Shown: one piece after another, positions 16,161 through 24,761 of the stretch
Numbering within the stretch: position 1 is the stretch's first letter
Layout: every line of letters starts with the position of its first letter
Source: Bacteroidia bacterium
GTDB lineage: Bacteria; Bacteroidota; Bacteroidia; Cytophagales; JAAEPT01
NCBI GenBank assembly: GCA_030431525.1
Contig: JAUIJC010000039.1
Coordinates: 1 to 36,143 of the forward strand
DNA: 36,143 bases
Reading direction: 5' to 3'
Made by a program: the position numbers and the translations under genes
Notes under the pieces: generated by a model
The model's database searches: none
Seen by the model: only the letters and a program-made list of their open reading frames with translations
What the model was told of the DNA's origin: nothing

Positions 16161-16574
16161 ATGTGCAGGGAAAACTTTCAGTTTGGCAAGAAATACTACA
16201 CACGGACTTGCGTCCAATGGCTAACAGAGGATAATGTTATGTATTCAGAATCCTTTGAGGGGGTGAAGGTGGATTTTGACGATGCTAAGGAAAATATGGC
16301 CTTACGGGAATGGATGAGGCAAGACCAAAAAGTGTGTGGGATTTTAACCTTTAGAATGTTGGGCACCACGCTTGATGCAAGGCGGCATTATGAAGAGGTG
16401 ATGTCCCGAGGAGGGTATTCGGCTCTGGCTATTGTGGTGACCAATCCTGTCACCAGAATGATAGCTAATTTTTCTGTAGGCTTTGTGAGACCTAAAGCGC
16501 CCGTTAAAGTTTTTGCCTCTATGGACGATGCCAAATGCTGGGTGGAAGGGTTACGAGAAAGAGGGGTGTTTTAA
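16161..16574 (+). CDS. Small STAS/SpoIIAA-like cytoplasmic protein
   Basis: 137 residues without signal or membrane segment. The pattern of strand and helix, with LREWMRQDQKVCGILTF (about residues 48-64), LDARRHYEEV, then ALAIVVTNPVTRMIANF and FASMDDAKCWVEGL at the end, resembles the small SpoIIAA/STAS-like proteins (DUF7793-like) common in Bacteroidota. They are thought to bind partners or small molecules; no activity is established. The ATG at 16161 is taken; a second ATG at residue 27 is less likely because the N-terminal strand fits the fold. It stands alone after a terminator. Confidence 0.6.
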   Translation: MCRENFQFGKKYYTRTCVQWLTEDNVMYSESFEGVKVDFDDAKENMALREWMRQDQKVCGILTFRMLGTTLDARRHYEEVMSRGGYSALAIVVTNPVTRMIANFSVGFVRPKAPVKVFASMDDAKCWVEGLRERGVF

Positions 16575-16732
16575 GTAAGGTTTTGTTACTTGCCTTTTTC
16601 TAATGAATTATAGTACAATTTTTACATTTTGAGGTCTCTTAAACATTCACACTAAATTTTTTTCGAACTTTGCACGTCCAATTAATGTTCTCTTTTTGAG
16701 CATTTTTTACACATCAAACTATTACTCCAACC

Positions 16733-18382
16733 ATGAATAAAAAATACTTGGCTTGGGGACTAATGTCTAGCTTAGTTGTTTTTGGATCCTGTGTTAAAGA
16801 GGATGCCTTTGAAGACATTAGCCTACCCAATTATCAGGGAGAGTGGGTATTTCCACTGGTGAACAGTAAAGCCACTTTCGCCGAAATGCTTGAGCCTTTC
16901 CAAGAGGATATCCCTGTGGAGATTTCCACTGACGAACGGGATGTCTATATCATTTCATATCTCGACACCATTGAGACGGGAGTGGCCAGCGACTATTACC
17001 AGTTGCAGGAAGAGTCATTTTCCGAAACCATTGGAGCGCCAGAAGATCTTAATTGGATTCATGGTGTGCCTTTGCAGGCAGGTATTTCCGCCAGTGAGAG
17101 TTTTGAGTTCGATTATGATATGAAGCAGCCTTTGGATTTTCAAGGGCAGGACATTGATGCGGATCTCAGAAGGGTGGGGATGAATGACGGTGAACTCGAT
17201 TTTTCAATTAGCTCAGATTTGCGTCATGATGTTGAATTGAGACTTAAGTTCACCTCTTTGCAAAAAGGAGGTCAGCCTTTTGTGAAAACTGTCAACTTGG
17301 ACTATGCAGGCACCACGCCTGTAGTGGCCAATGTGAAGGAAAACTTGGAAGGCTATGTGATGGAGTTGGAGCAGGGTGGGAACCTGAATACTATTCGGGT
17401 GGAAGTTACTGCCAGTGTGGTAACTCAGAATGAGCCAATTTACAGCACGGATGAGATTTCATTGAGCCTGGCTTTAAATCGAATTGAGTTTTCCTACATC
17501 GAAGGTCGTGTGGGTGTGTTTGACCTACCGATTGCCAGCGGTGATATTGGTATCAACTTTTTTGAGAATTCCGAAGATTTCTCGGTGGCGCTTAGAGATC
17601 CAAAAGTGACCATGAATGTGGTAAACTCCTTGGGTGTTCCTGTATCGATTATCCCTGAGGATTTGGTCTTTACTAATGCCGATGGCAAAACGGCTACAGC
17701 TTCTCCTACGGGCGGAGATATAGCACTTAACCACCCAACGGTTTTATATGATTCTGCTGAAACAGAGATTGTGTTGGATGGGCAGAACATGAAGGACTTA
17801 GAGGATGCCTTTAATATAGGCCCAAATAATGTGGCTTATGATGTCAGCCTTAAGGTGGGTGACAATGCGGGGACGGATTTCTTCGTCACTGAAGAGTCTA
17901 AAATTAAGGTAGCTGTAAAGGCTCAGATTCCTGCTGGCGGGCGCGTGCAGTCTTATGTGGTTAAGGATACCATTAACGACTTGGGCTTAGCTGATTTTGA
18001 GGATAGCTTGGTGGCTTATGCTGAGTTGAAGTTCCGTGCCAATAATGCCTTGCCGTTGAATGCACAGATTCAAGGATATTTTGTGGACGAGCAAGGGAAT
18101 TTGGTGGATTCTCTCTTCACTGAAGCGAAGGGTGAGTCATTGTTGTTGGCTGGAGAGGTCGATGCTGAGGGATTGGTTACGGCCCCAACGTTCAAGGAAA
18201 CAATTATCCAAGTGGATCGTGAGCGTTTCTCCGTGATCAAAAACGCTGAGCGCATTGTGTTCGTGGCCAAGTTTAGTACGGCCAATGCCGATTCCCAAGA
18301 TGTGTTTATTCGCTCGACGGACTGGCTTCAGGTGAATCTTGGTGCCAAGGTGAAATTCGATGCCAACTTGAATGAACTTTAA
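16733..18382 (+). CDS. Large predicted lipoprotein, first gene of an envelope cluster
   Basis: 549 residues. Signal MNKKYLAWGLMSSLVVFGSC has a lipobox ending at Cys20. The rest is acidic, strand-rich and without transmembrane segments; repeated phrases such as VPIEISTDERDVYII and IPAGGRVQSYVVKDTIND suggest several beta-sandwich modules. I do not recognise the family. It precedes, on the same strand, a DUF5723 outer-membrane protein, DUF4870 and an OmpA/PD40 protein, so an outer-membrane-linked role is likely. The ATG at 16733 is the only good start; GAACTTTG at 16665-16672 is a weak -7 box candidate. Confidence 0.75.
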   Translation: MNKKYLAWGLMSSLVVFGSCVKEDAFEDISLPNYQGEWVFPLVNSKATFAEMLEPFQEDIPVEISTDERDVYIISYLDTIETGVASDYYQLQEESFSETIGAPEDLNWIHGVPLQAGISASESFEFDYDMKQPLDFQGQDIDADLRRVGMNDGELDFSISSDLRHDVELRLKFTSLQKGGQPFVKTVNLDYAGTTPVVANVKENLEGYVMELEQGGNLNTIRVEVTASVVTQNEPIYSTDEISLSLALNRIEFSYIEGRVGVFDLPIASGDIGINFFENSEDFSVALRDPKVTMNVVNSLGVPVSIIPEDLVFTNADGKTATASPTGGDIALNHPTVLYDSAETEIVLDGQNMKDLEDAFNIGPNNVAYDVSLKVGDNAGTDFFVTEESKIKVAVKAQIPAGGRVQSYVVKDTINDLGLADFEDSLVAYAELKFRANNALPLNAQIQGYFVDEQGNLVDSLFTEAKGESLLLAGEVDAEGLVTAPTFKETIIQVDRERFSVIKNAERIVFVAKFSTANADSQDVFIRSTDWLQVNLGAKVKFDANLNEL

Positions 18383-18456
18383 GACCTTAGGTTTTAGACC
18401 TTAGGTTTATGGCTTCATTGAGGCGCTAAATTCTAACGTCTAAGGTCCAAAGTCTC
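18383..18456. repeat. Heptamer-period repeat, locus 2 (lipoprotein-DUF5723 gap)
   Basis: Begins at the lipoprotein stop. Left half reads TTAGACC TTAGGTT TTAGACC TTAGGTT at 7-base period; right half carries TCTAACG TCTAAGG TCCAAAG TCT in inverse orientation. Ends 15 bases before the DUF5723 ATG. Confidence 0.75.
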
Positions 18457-18471
18457 CCACATAGACTATCC

Positions 18472-19869
18472 ATGAAAAAGACTTTAGTAAGTATTTTGTT
18501 TCTCGCACTGGGCATGCAGGCTTTTGCCCAGCGGGAAATGACCATGTATCACTTTGACGGGTTGTATCAGGCCACTTATGTGAATCCTGTGGCGCGCCCC
18601 GTTTACAAGGCGTCCATTGGCTTGCCGTTTTTCCCAAGCTTTCAGTTTGGGGTGGCACACGGACGCTATGGGATGAGTGATGTGTTTCGAAAACAGGAGG
18701 GTTCAACAGTTCCTGATTATCACAAACTGCCTTCATTGGTGGGGAACAGGAATCCCATCTTGAGCAACTTTTCCTATGACTTGCTTTCTGTGCAAGCAAA
18801 CCGTTTGAACCATTCCATTACATTCCATGTGCGCACCAAGTACGATGGCATTTTTACCTATCCTGGTGATTTGGTGAAGATTGCTGTTGAGGGTAATGCG
18901 CAGTTTGAGAATGAGGAGGCAGATTTGTCAGGCCTTTCGGTGAACCAAAGCGTTTATCAAGAGATTGCTTTGGGTTATGCCCGAGGAATCAATGAAAAAT
19001 GGCGTGTTGGTGGCCGTGTCAAAGTGCTTTTCGGTTTGGCTAACGTTTCCACGGATATTGATGAATTGGCTTACTCCGTTGACGAAAATTATGGCTGGAA
19101 TGGTCGTGTCGATGGCCGAGTGAATGTTGGTGGTGTGCCAGGTTACCTCATCCAGAATGAAGACGCCGATGAGAGTGACATCGATGCCATGGTAAAAAAT
19201 GCACTTTCCAACTGGGGTTTGGGTCTTGATCTTGGTGTAGGTTACCAGTTCAATGATCGTTTGGACCTTTCTGCTTCCTTGGTTGATTTGGGCTTTATCC
19301 GTTGGCGAGGTGCTCCTCAGAACTACTCCTTGAAAGGTGAGGCCATAGTTGAGGGAGTTGATATGTTAGGCACTTTCCTCCGTGATGAGGAGGTGGATAC
19401 GGAAGAAATGGCGGACTCGCTACTCGGATTGTTCGACACTGCTTCTTCACAAAACGCCTACACCACAGCATTACACTACAACCTCTACATCGGAGGTAAA
19501 TACAAGATTACTCCTCGCTCTTCTGTAACAGGTTTGTTGAATGTGACAGGTTACAAAGGATTGCGTTCAGCGTTCTCCTTGGGTTTCCATCATGAGTTGG
19601 GCCGTGTGTTCCAATTCACTATTACAAACACCAGCCAGTACGGTCAATTGATTAACCCTGGGTTTGGATTCACCTTCAAGCCTGGTCCGTTCCAAATCTT
19701 TATGATGGCGGACAACCTGAAGGGATTGACCCAGTTGCCTCTTGACCCAACGACCTTCTCCACGAATAATGTCAATTTCCGATTCGGTATCAACCTCGTG
19801 TTCGGCAAGTTGTATTCGGAGGATATGCTGGTTTGTCCTGATATGACCAAGCAGTTCCAAGGGCATTAA
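18472..19869 (+). CDS. DUF5723 family outer-membrane beta-barrel protein
   Basis: 465 residues. Signal peptide MKKTLVSILFLALGMQAFAQ, then HFDGLYQATYVNPVARPVYKASIGLPFF, the start typical of DUF5723 proteins, and many amphipathic strands (FRFGINLVFG, LYIGGKYKITPRSSVTG, LSASLVDLGFIRWRG). It would form an outer-membrane barrel of unknown function, broadly like the PorP/SprF type. The gene follows the lipoprotein across a repeat-filled gap and precedes DUF4870 by 27 bases. Confidence 0.85.
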   Translation: MKKTLVSILFLALGMQAFAQREMTMYHFDGLYQATYVNPVARPVYKASIGLPFFPSFQFGVAHGRYGMSDVFRKQEGSTVPDYHKLPSLVGNRNPILSNFSYDLLSVQANRLNHSITFHVRTKYDGIFTYPGDLVKIAVEGNAQFENEEADLSGLSVNQSVYQEIALGYARGINEKWRVGGRVKVLFGLANVSTDIDELAYSVDENYGWNGRVDGRVNVGGVPGYLIQNEDADESDIDAMVKNALSNWGLGLDLGVGYQFNDRLDLSASLVDLGFIRWRGAPQNYSLKGEAIVEGVDMLGTFLRDEEVDTEEMADSLLGLFDTASSQNAYTTALHYNLYIGGKYKITPRSSVTGLLNVTGYKGLRSAFSLGFHHELGRVFQFTITNTSQYGQLINPGFGFTFKPGPFQIFMMADNLKGLTQLPLDPTTFSTNNVNFRFGINLVFGKLYSEDMLVCPDMTKQFQGH

Positions 19870-19896
19870 TCTTATTGACTGAGAACCTTTTTTACG

Positions 19897-20277
19897 ATGA
19901 TTTTAGACGAGGAAAACTTGAACAACTCCAATTATTCCAATAGAAAGGAGGAGTTGAACTGGGCCATGGGTGCCCATTTGGCGGGCTTTGCAGGAATGTT
20001 CATCCCATTCGGAAACATTATTGGCCCATTGGTCATCATGTTAATGAACAAGGACAAGTCAGAATTTGTGACAGAGCATGCTAAGGAGTCGTTGAACTTC
20101 CAGATTAGCATCATGATTTACCTGATTGTGAGCATCATCCTGTGCTTCGTAATTGTTGGTTTTGTAACCATGTTTGCAGTGGTCATACTTCAGTTGGTAT
20201 ACACTATCATTGCGGCCGTCAAAGCCTCCGAAGGAAAGGAGTATCATTATCCATTGACTATTCGATTCATTAGCTAA
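19897..20277 (+). CDS. DUF4870 (Tic20-like) small membrane protein
   Basis: 126 residues. After a hydrophilic Asn/Glu-rich N-terminus, LNWAMGAHLAGFAGMFIPFGNIIGPLVIML is the first membrane part, followed by a conserved loop DKSEFVTEHAKESLNFQ and two helices (ISIMIYLIVSIILCFVIVGF, MFAVVILQLVYTIIAAVKA), then EYHYPLTIRFI. The pattern fits DUF4870. Function unknown. Placed between DUF5723 and OmpA/PD40 genes, likely in one operon. Confidence 0.9.
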   Translation: MILDEENLNNSNYSNRKEELNWAMGAHLAGFAGMFIPFGNIIGPLVIMLMNKDKSEFVTEHAKESLNFQISIMIYLIVSIILCFVIVGFVTMFAVVILQLVYTIIAAVKASEGKEYHYPLTIRFIS

Positions 20278-20283
20278 GTCTGA

Positions 20284-20315
20284 GTACAGGGTCTTTATAA
20301 AGGACCTTACTGTAC
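20284..20315 (+). other. Hairpin in the DUF4870-ompA gap
   Basis: GTACAG (20284-20289) pairs with CTGTAC (20310-20315), enclosing GGTC...GACC pairing around TTTATAAA. No T-run follows, so it is more likely an mRNA processing or stability element, or a binding site, than a terminator. It ends 16 bases before the OmpA-family ATG. Confidence 0.5.
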
Positions 20316-20331
20316 CGCATACATAGTACTT

Positions 20332-22443
20332 ATGAAAAATATTTACCTCTCGTTGGTTGCTTTGGCCTTGGGTATTTCCACGGCTTTTGCCCAACAACAG
20401 AACCCCTTTGAGGCGATCCGCTTGGGGGATAGCGTAAACTCCCAGTTTGCGGAGATTAACCCAGTTATCTCACCTGACGGAAACACGCTTTACTTCTCTC
20501 GGGTGAATCATCCGAACAACCGTTACGGAACGAACAAAAGCCAAGACATCTGGTATTGCGAGCGATTGGCTGATGGCAACTGGGGACCAGCCCAGCGTAT
20601 GCCCGATAATGTGAATTTGAGTCGTTATAATGCCCTTTATGGGGTTTTTGACAACGGAAATACCTTGTTGATTAGCGGCTATTACAGTCCAAGAAAAGCT
20701 CAATGGGAAGCTCGTGGACTTTCGTATGTGCGCAAGAACGATGACGGCACTTGGTCGGCTCCAGAGGATTGTTTTGTGGAGAAATTCCATAAGAAAAACC
20801 GTGGTGTTTTTTCCAGCGTGGTGATGGATCCAGATTCAGGTCTGATCATCTTGAGCTACGCCAAGAAGAAATACAGCCAGCGAAACAGCCTTTATGTGGC
20901 TAATCGTAGCAAGAATGGTCGTCGTTGGAAGAAGCCACGCAAAATGAAAGGCGGTGTAAACCAAGGTCGTTCCTCCAATATTTCTCCATACATCTCTGCG
21001 GGTGGGGACACTGTTTTCTACGCTTCGAACCGAAAGGACAAGGAAGGTTTTGACATTTGGTACATCACCAAAGTCAAGGACGAGAAGAACAAACAGAACA
21101 AGAAGTGGACAGAGCCTCAGTTGGCTGAGCGCTATAATTCCACCAGTTGGGATGCCTTCTTTGTGAAAAACCTCAAAGGCGACTTGGCTTATTTCGTGTC
21201 TGACCGTGAAGGGAATTCAGACATCTACCGCATTCGCATTTATGAGGAGCGCCCTTATGCCAAGCTGAATGGTATCGTTTTGAACAAGTTCAAGAACGAG
21301 GCGATCGGCGAACAGCATGATTATGAGGTCAAGGTGTTTGATGGCAACGGCGAGCCAATCAGTTTGGACTCCATGATGGTGGATTCTGCTACCGCAAACT
21401 TTGAAATGAATTTGCCTTTCGGGCAGGTTTATGAATTGCGCGCCGAGTCTGAGCACTTTGTAACTCATCCTGTGACTATCGACTTGACCAATTACTACGA
21501 GTACACCGAAATGAGCAAAGACCTGTTCTTGGAGCCGCTTACTTTCGGACGTCTCAAGGGTAAAGTCTTAGACAAAAAGACAGGACAACCATTCCAGCCA
21601 GAAACGGGAGTTGTGGCCATTGCCGTAAACGGTAAGCCGTTTGGTGAGGCAGAGGTGACTGAGTCTGGGGATTATGTGTTGAAGCTCTCATTGGGAACGC
21701 AATATCAAGTTGAGGCTTTGGCTGAAGACCATAACTCCTTCCCAGAAGAAGTGGACTTTAGTGGAGCAGAAACTTACATCGAGTTGGTGCAAGACCTAAT
21801 GGTGGAACGCAAGCCAGATTTGTCTGCTTATGTCACCTTGGATCTTCAGGATACTGAGGGCAATCCGTTGCCAAAAGATGCCAACTACGTGGTTTCTATG
21901 AACGGAAAAGTGTTGTCTGATGCCGATTACTTGAAAAAGGCAGGAGCCAAGCTTGAGTTGAAACTTCCGTTGGATTCGTTGTACGCTTTCGAGGTTTCAG
22001 CGGAGGGATACCTTCCAGCTTCGGACTCTGTTGATGCTTCAGGCTTGACTGAGCGCACAGAGATTTCTCAGGTAATCAAATTGCCAAAGATCGAAGTTGG
22101 TAAGACCGTTCGTTTGAACAATATTTTCTTCGAAACAGGAAAGGCCTCCTTGTTGCCAGAATCCTATGCCGAGTTGAACAAGGTGGTGGATATCTTGCGT
22201 ATGTCGGGAACGATTAACATTGAAATCGGTGGTCACACGGATAATGTTGGTAATGCCCGTTTCAACAAGAAACTTTCTAAGGAGCGTGCAGAGGCCGTTC
22301 GAAACTACTTGGTAGGCCACGGCATCGGAGCGGACCGCGTGACTTCGAAAGGTTATGGTTTCGATAGTCCTATTGCCTCCAATGATGACGAAGAAGGTCG
22401 TGCCTTGAACCGTCGTGTGGAGTTTATGGTCCTTGAAAAGTAA
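20332..22443 (+). CDS. OmpA family protein with PD40 repeats
   Basis: 703 residues. Signal peptide MKNIYLSLVALALGISTAFA; residues about 25-310 hold PD40/WD40-like beta-propeller repeats (INPVISPDGNTLYFS, ISPYISAGGDTVFYAS, YFVSDREGNSDIYRI); 310-590 carry CarboxypepD/CNA-like beta-sandwich modules (LNGIVLNKFKNEAIG, LKGKVLDKKTGQPFQ); the end is an OmpA domain that binds peptidoglycan (NNIFFETGKASLLPES, GGHTDNVGN, NRRVEF). It would tie an outer-membrane complex to the cell wall. Relatives are found near PorP/SprF-type proteins and in T9SS accessory sets; here it follows a DUF5723 barrel. Confidence 0.92.
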   Translation: MKNIYLSLVALALGISTAFAQQQNPFEAIRLGDSVNSQFAEINPVISPDGNTLYFSRVNHPNNRYGTNKSQDIWYCERLADGNWGPAQRMPDNVNLSRYNALYGVFDNGNTLLISGYYSPRKAQWEARGLSYVRKNDDGTWSAPEDCFVEKFHKKNRGVFSSVVMDPDSGLIILSYAKKKYSQRNSLYVANRSKNGRRWKKPRKMKGGVNQGRSSNISPYISAGGDTVFYASNRKDKEGFDIWYITKVKDEKNKQNKKWTEPQLAERYNSTSWDAFFVKNLKGDLAYFVSDREGNSDIYRIRIYEERPYAKLNGIVLNKFKNEAIGEQHDYEVKVFDGNGEPISLDSMMVDSATANFEMNLPFGQVYELRAESEHFVTHPVTIDLTNYYEYTEMSKDLFLEPLTFGRLKGKVLDKKTGQPFQPETGVVAIAVNGKPFGEAEVTESGDYVLKLSLGTQYQVEALAEDHNSFPEEVDFSGAETYIELVQDLMVERKPDLSAYVTLDLQDTEGNPLPKDANYVVSMNGKVLSDADYLKKAGAKLELKLPLDSLYAFEVSAEGYLPASDSVDASGLTERTEISQVIKLPKIEVGKTVRLNNIFFETGKASLLPESYAELNKVVDILRMSGTINIEIGGHTDNVGNARFNKKLSKERAEAVRNYLVGHGIGADRVTSKGYGFDSPIASNDDEEGRALNRRVEFMVLEK

Positions 22444-22455
22444 TGAATTGGAGCT

Positions 22456-22520
22456 GTGTTTAGGGATTGGTATTGAGAGGAATAGCAGCAGCTGAATCCT
22501 AAGGGCCAATCTCTAAACAC
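22456..22520 (+). repeat. Inverted repeat downstream of the OmpA-family gene
   Basis: GTGTTTAGGGATTGG (22456-22470) pairs with CCAATCTCTAAACAC (22506-22520) with one mismatch and a 35-base loop. No T-run follows. It lies directly before a -7 box-like sequence. Confidence 0.6.
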
Positions 22521-22527
22521 AATCCCT

Positions 22528-22535
22528 TATCTTTG
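22528..22535 (+). promoter_or_regulatory. Candidate -7 box before the glycosyltransferase pair
   Basis: TATCTTTG matches TAnnTTTG exactly. Transcription would begin near 22542, at the foot of the hairpin that follows. No clear -33 TTG was found. Confidence 0.45.
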
Positions 22536-22541
22536 TGGAAG

Positions 22542-22570
22542 GCGTTGCCTATGGGTAACGCTTTTTTTTT
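22542..22570 (+). terminator. Rho-independent terminator or leader attenuator
   Basis: GCGTTGCC, loop TATG, GGTAACGC (one G-T pair), followed by nine T. It ends transcription from the OmpA cluster, or acts in the leader of the glycosyltransferase gene if the -7 box at 22528-22535 is used. Confidence 0.85.
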
Positions 22571-22608
22571 GTGATATAAGAGAGAAAAAGCGATCCTGTC
22601 GGAGAGTC

Positions 22609-23652
22609 ATGAGAGTTTTGGTGACAGGGGTTTATGACCCTGGATACAATCGGAATCGAGTAGTGGTATCTGGTCTCCGAAAGTTGGGGGTTGAAGTAAA
22701 AGAATTCCCTTACGTTTCGAAGGGGAAGGTGGATAGGAGCGAGCTGAAGGCTTTGGGTGAATGGGCCGATGTGGTTTATTTGCCTCCTTTCACTCATTTC
22801 GATGTCCGATTCATCAAACGATTGATCAAGAAGCCATTGGTTTTTGATCCGTTGATTTCCAAATACATGACCAAGGTCTATGACTACAAAAAGGTCTGGA
22901 AATACTCTCCCCGAGGTTTTAAGAATTACTTCAAGGACAAGCTGGCTCTCATTAAAGCCGATTTTATTCTCTGTGATACCCATCAACACTTAGAGTATTT
23001 TCATCAAACATTCAATGTGCCTCGCCATCGACTGGGCGTTGTTCCAGTTGGGGTAGTTGAGGAAGATTTTTCACTTGAGCCAAAGACTAAAGAGGATGGC
23101 ATTTTTAGGGTTGGGTTTTATGGAAGTTTCAATCCCTTGCAGGGAGTTCGAAAGATTGTTGAAACCGCAAACCTATTCCAGATCGATAAGACCGTTCATT
23201 TTGATGTGATCGGAGATGGCCCACTATTTAAGGAAATCCATGAGTTGGCCACAAACAGGTTTGGGCTCACAAACATCACTTTTCATGGCTTGGTGCCTTA
23301 TGATGAGTTAGCCAAAAAGATGGCGCCTTTTGATGTGTGTCTAGGTATTTTTGGTGATTCCAAAAAGGCTGATATCGTGGTGCCTAACAAGGTGTATCAT
23401 TACGCTTCGCTGAAAAAGCCAATCATTACAAAGGATACGGTCGGCATAAAGGAAGTCTTCACCAATGAAAAGGATGTTTTTCTTGTCAATAACACTCCTG
23501 AGGCCATTCGGGAAGGAATTCTTAAGCTCAGGGAAAATCCTGCTCTGCGAGCGTCCTTAGCCGACCAGGCATACAATACCATCCATACGGGCTATAATGA
23601 AGTAGCCATCGCACAAAAATTCCTGGACGTCATTAAGCCCGTTTTGAAATGA
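22609..23652 (+). CDS. GT-B fold glycosyltransferase (GT4-like)
   Basis: 347 residues, cytoplasmic. It begins MRVLVTGVYDPGYNRNRVVV, a Rossmann-type acceptor domain; the C-terminal donor domain shows FRVGFYGSFNPLQGVRKIVE, FDVIGDGPLFKEI, ITFHGLVPYDELAKKM and a nucleotide-sugar region PNKVYHYASLKKPII. It would add a sugar to a growing glycan. Sugar specificity is not predictable. The ATG at 22609 follows GGAGAG. It overlaps the next glycosyltransferase by four bases (ATGA), indicating translational coupling. Confidence 0.88.
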   Translation: MRVLVTGVYDPGYNRNRVVVSGLRKLGVEVKEFPYVSKGKVDRSELKALGEWADVVYLPPFTHFDVRFIKRLIKKPLVFDPLISKYMTKVYDYKKVWKYSPRGFKNYFKDKLALIKADFILCDTHQHLEYFHQTFNVPRHRLGVVPVGVVEEDFSLEPKTKEDGIFRVGFYGSFNPLQGVRKIVETANLFQIDKTVHFDVIGDGPLFKEIHELATNRFGLTNITFHGLVPYDELAKKMAPFDVCLGIFGDSKKADIVVPNKVYHYASLKKPIITKDTVGIKEVFTNEKDVFLVNNTPEAIREGILKLRENPALRASLADQAYNTIHTGYNEVAIAQKFLDVIKPVLK

Positions 23653-24761
23653 AGGTATTGCAGTTGAGCTATGAGCCCATTTGGCGAGGCGCAGAGCAGC
23701 AAATGGCCTTTTTGGTGGAAGGCTTAAAAGAAAAGGGTATTGAATGCGTGGTCGCTTGTAGGAAAGATTCCCCTTTCGAGGACTATTGCCAAAGGACGAA
23801 TGTACCTTATTTTTCCCTGTCTTTTGCCAATGAACTCGATTTGGTAAGTGCATATCGCATTGCGTCCTTTTGTAAAAAGAACCAGGTGGATGTCATTCAT
23901 ACCCATAGTGGTCATGCTTTGGCGATGGGGGTTTGGGCGAATATTTTAGGGGCGAAATCTCATCATATCTACAGTCGCCGAGTGCTATATCCAGTCAAGG
24001 ATAATATGGCCTCTCGCTTCAAATTTAACCATTCCAGTATCCGTCGTATTGCTTGTGTTTCAGAGGCAGTCAAACAGGTAATGCAGGAGGGGAATAAGGT
24101 GCCAGAGCGGTGTGTGACACTTCACAGTGGAATAGATTTAAAACGATTCCCTGAGGGATTAACTGGGCAAGCGTTTAGAAAAGAGTTTAACATCTCTTCT
24201 GATGAATTGGTCGTCACCAATATTTCTGCGCTCAGTGCTGAAAAGGACTGTTTGACTTATGTCAGGGCTGTTAAGCAAGCCAAAGAGCTTGGAGTGAGAG
24301 CGAAGTTCTTCTTGGTAGGAGAAGGTTCAGAACGGGAAAGTATTGAATTGCTTGTTGAGGAACTAGGGCTCCAAGGTGAGCTCATTTTGACAGGGCACAG
24401 AACTGATATCCCAGAGATTTTATCTACTACAGATATTTTTATGATGACCTCAAGGGTTGAGGGTTTGGGCAGTAGCATTCTCGATGCTTTTGCCAATGAA
24501 TTACCCGTCATTGCCACTCGCTCTGGAGGGATTCCAGAAATGGTAAAGCATGAAGCTACAGGTCTTTTGGCTTCCGTTGGTGATGTGGATATATTAGCCA
24601 ATTCCATAAAGACTCTGGCCTCAGACGAGGAACTTAGGAAACGCTATGGTAGAAATGGCAGGGCTTTATTAGAAAAGGAATTTACCAAGGAAGTCATGGT
24701 GGAAAACACCATTAAGCTTTATCAGGAGGTTTTGGAGGAATTCTCTGGCCGAAGCCAATAG
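23649..24761 (+). CDS. Glycosyltransferase family 4
   Basis: 370 residues, GT-B fold. N-terminal LSYEPIWRGAEQQMAFLVEG and VIHTHSGHA; C-terminal donor domain with VTNISALSAEKDCLTYVRA, FLVGEGSERESIE and LILTGHRTDIPEIL; the nucleotide-sugar motif is EGLGSSILDAFANELPVIA, where the second Glu of the usual E-x7-E is Asp. It acts with the preceding gene in polysaccharide or lipopolysaccharide synthesis. Its last 40 bases overlap the 3' end of the convergent polymerase gene. Confidence 0.92.
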   Translation: MKVLQLSYEPIWRGAEQQMAFLVEGLKEKGIECVVACRKDSPFEDYCQRTNVPYFSLSFANELDLVSAYRIASFCKKNQVDVIHTHSGHALAMGVWANILGAKSHHIYSRRVLYPVKDNMASRFKFNHSSIRRIACVSEAVKQVMQEGNKVPERCVTLHSGIDLKRFPEGLTGQAFRKEFNISSDELVVTNISALSAEKDCLTYVRAVKQAKELGVRAKFFLVGEGSERESIELLVEELGLQGELILTGHRTDIPEILSTTDIFMMTSRVEGLGSSILDAFANELPVIATRSGGIPEMVKHEATGLLASVGDVDILANSIKTLASDEELRKRYGRNGRALLEKEFTKEVMVENTIKLYQEVLEEFSGRSQ

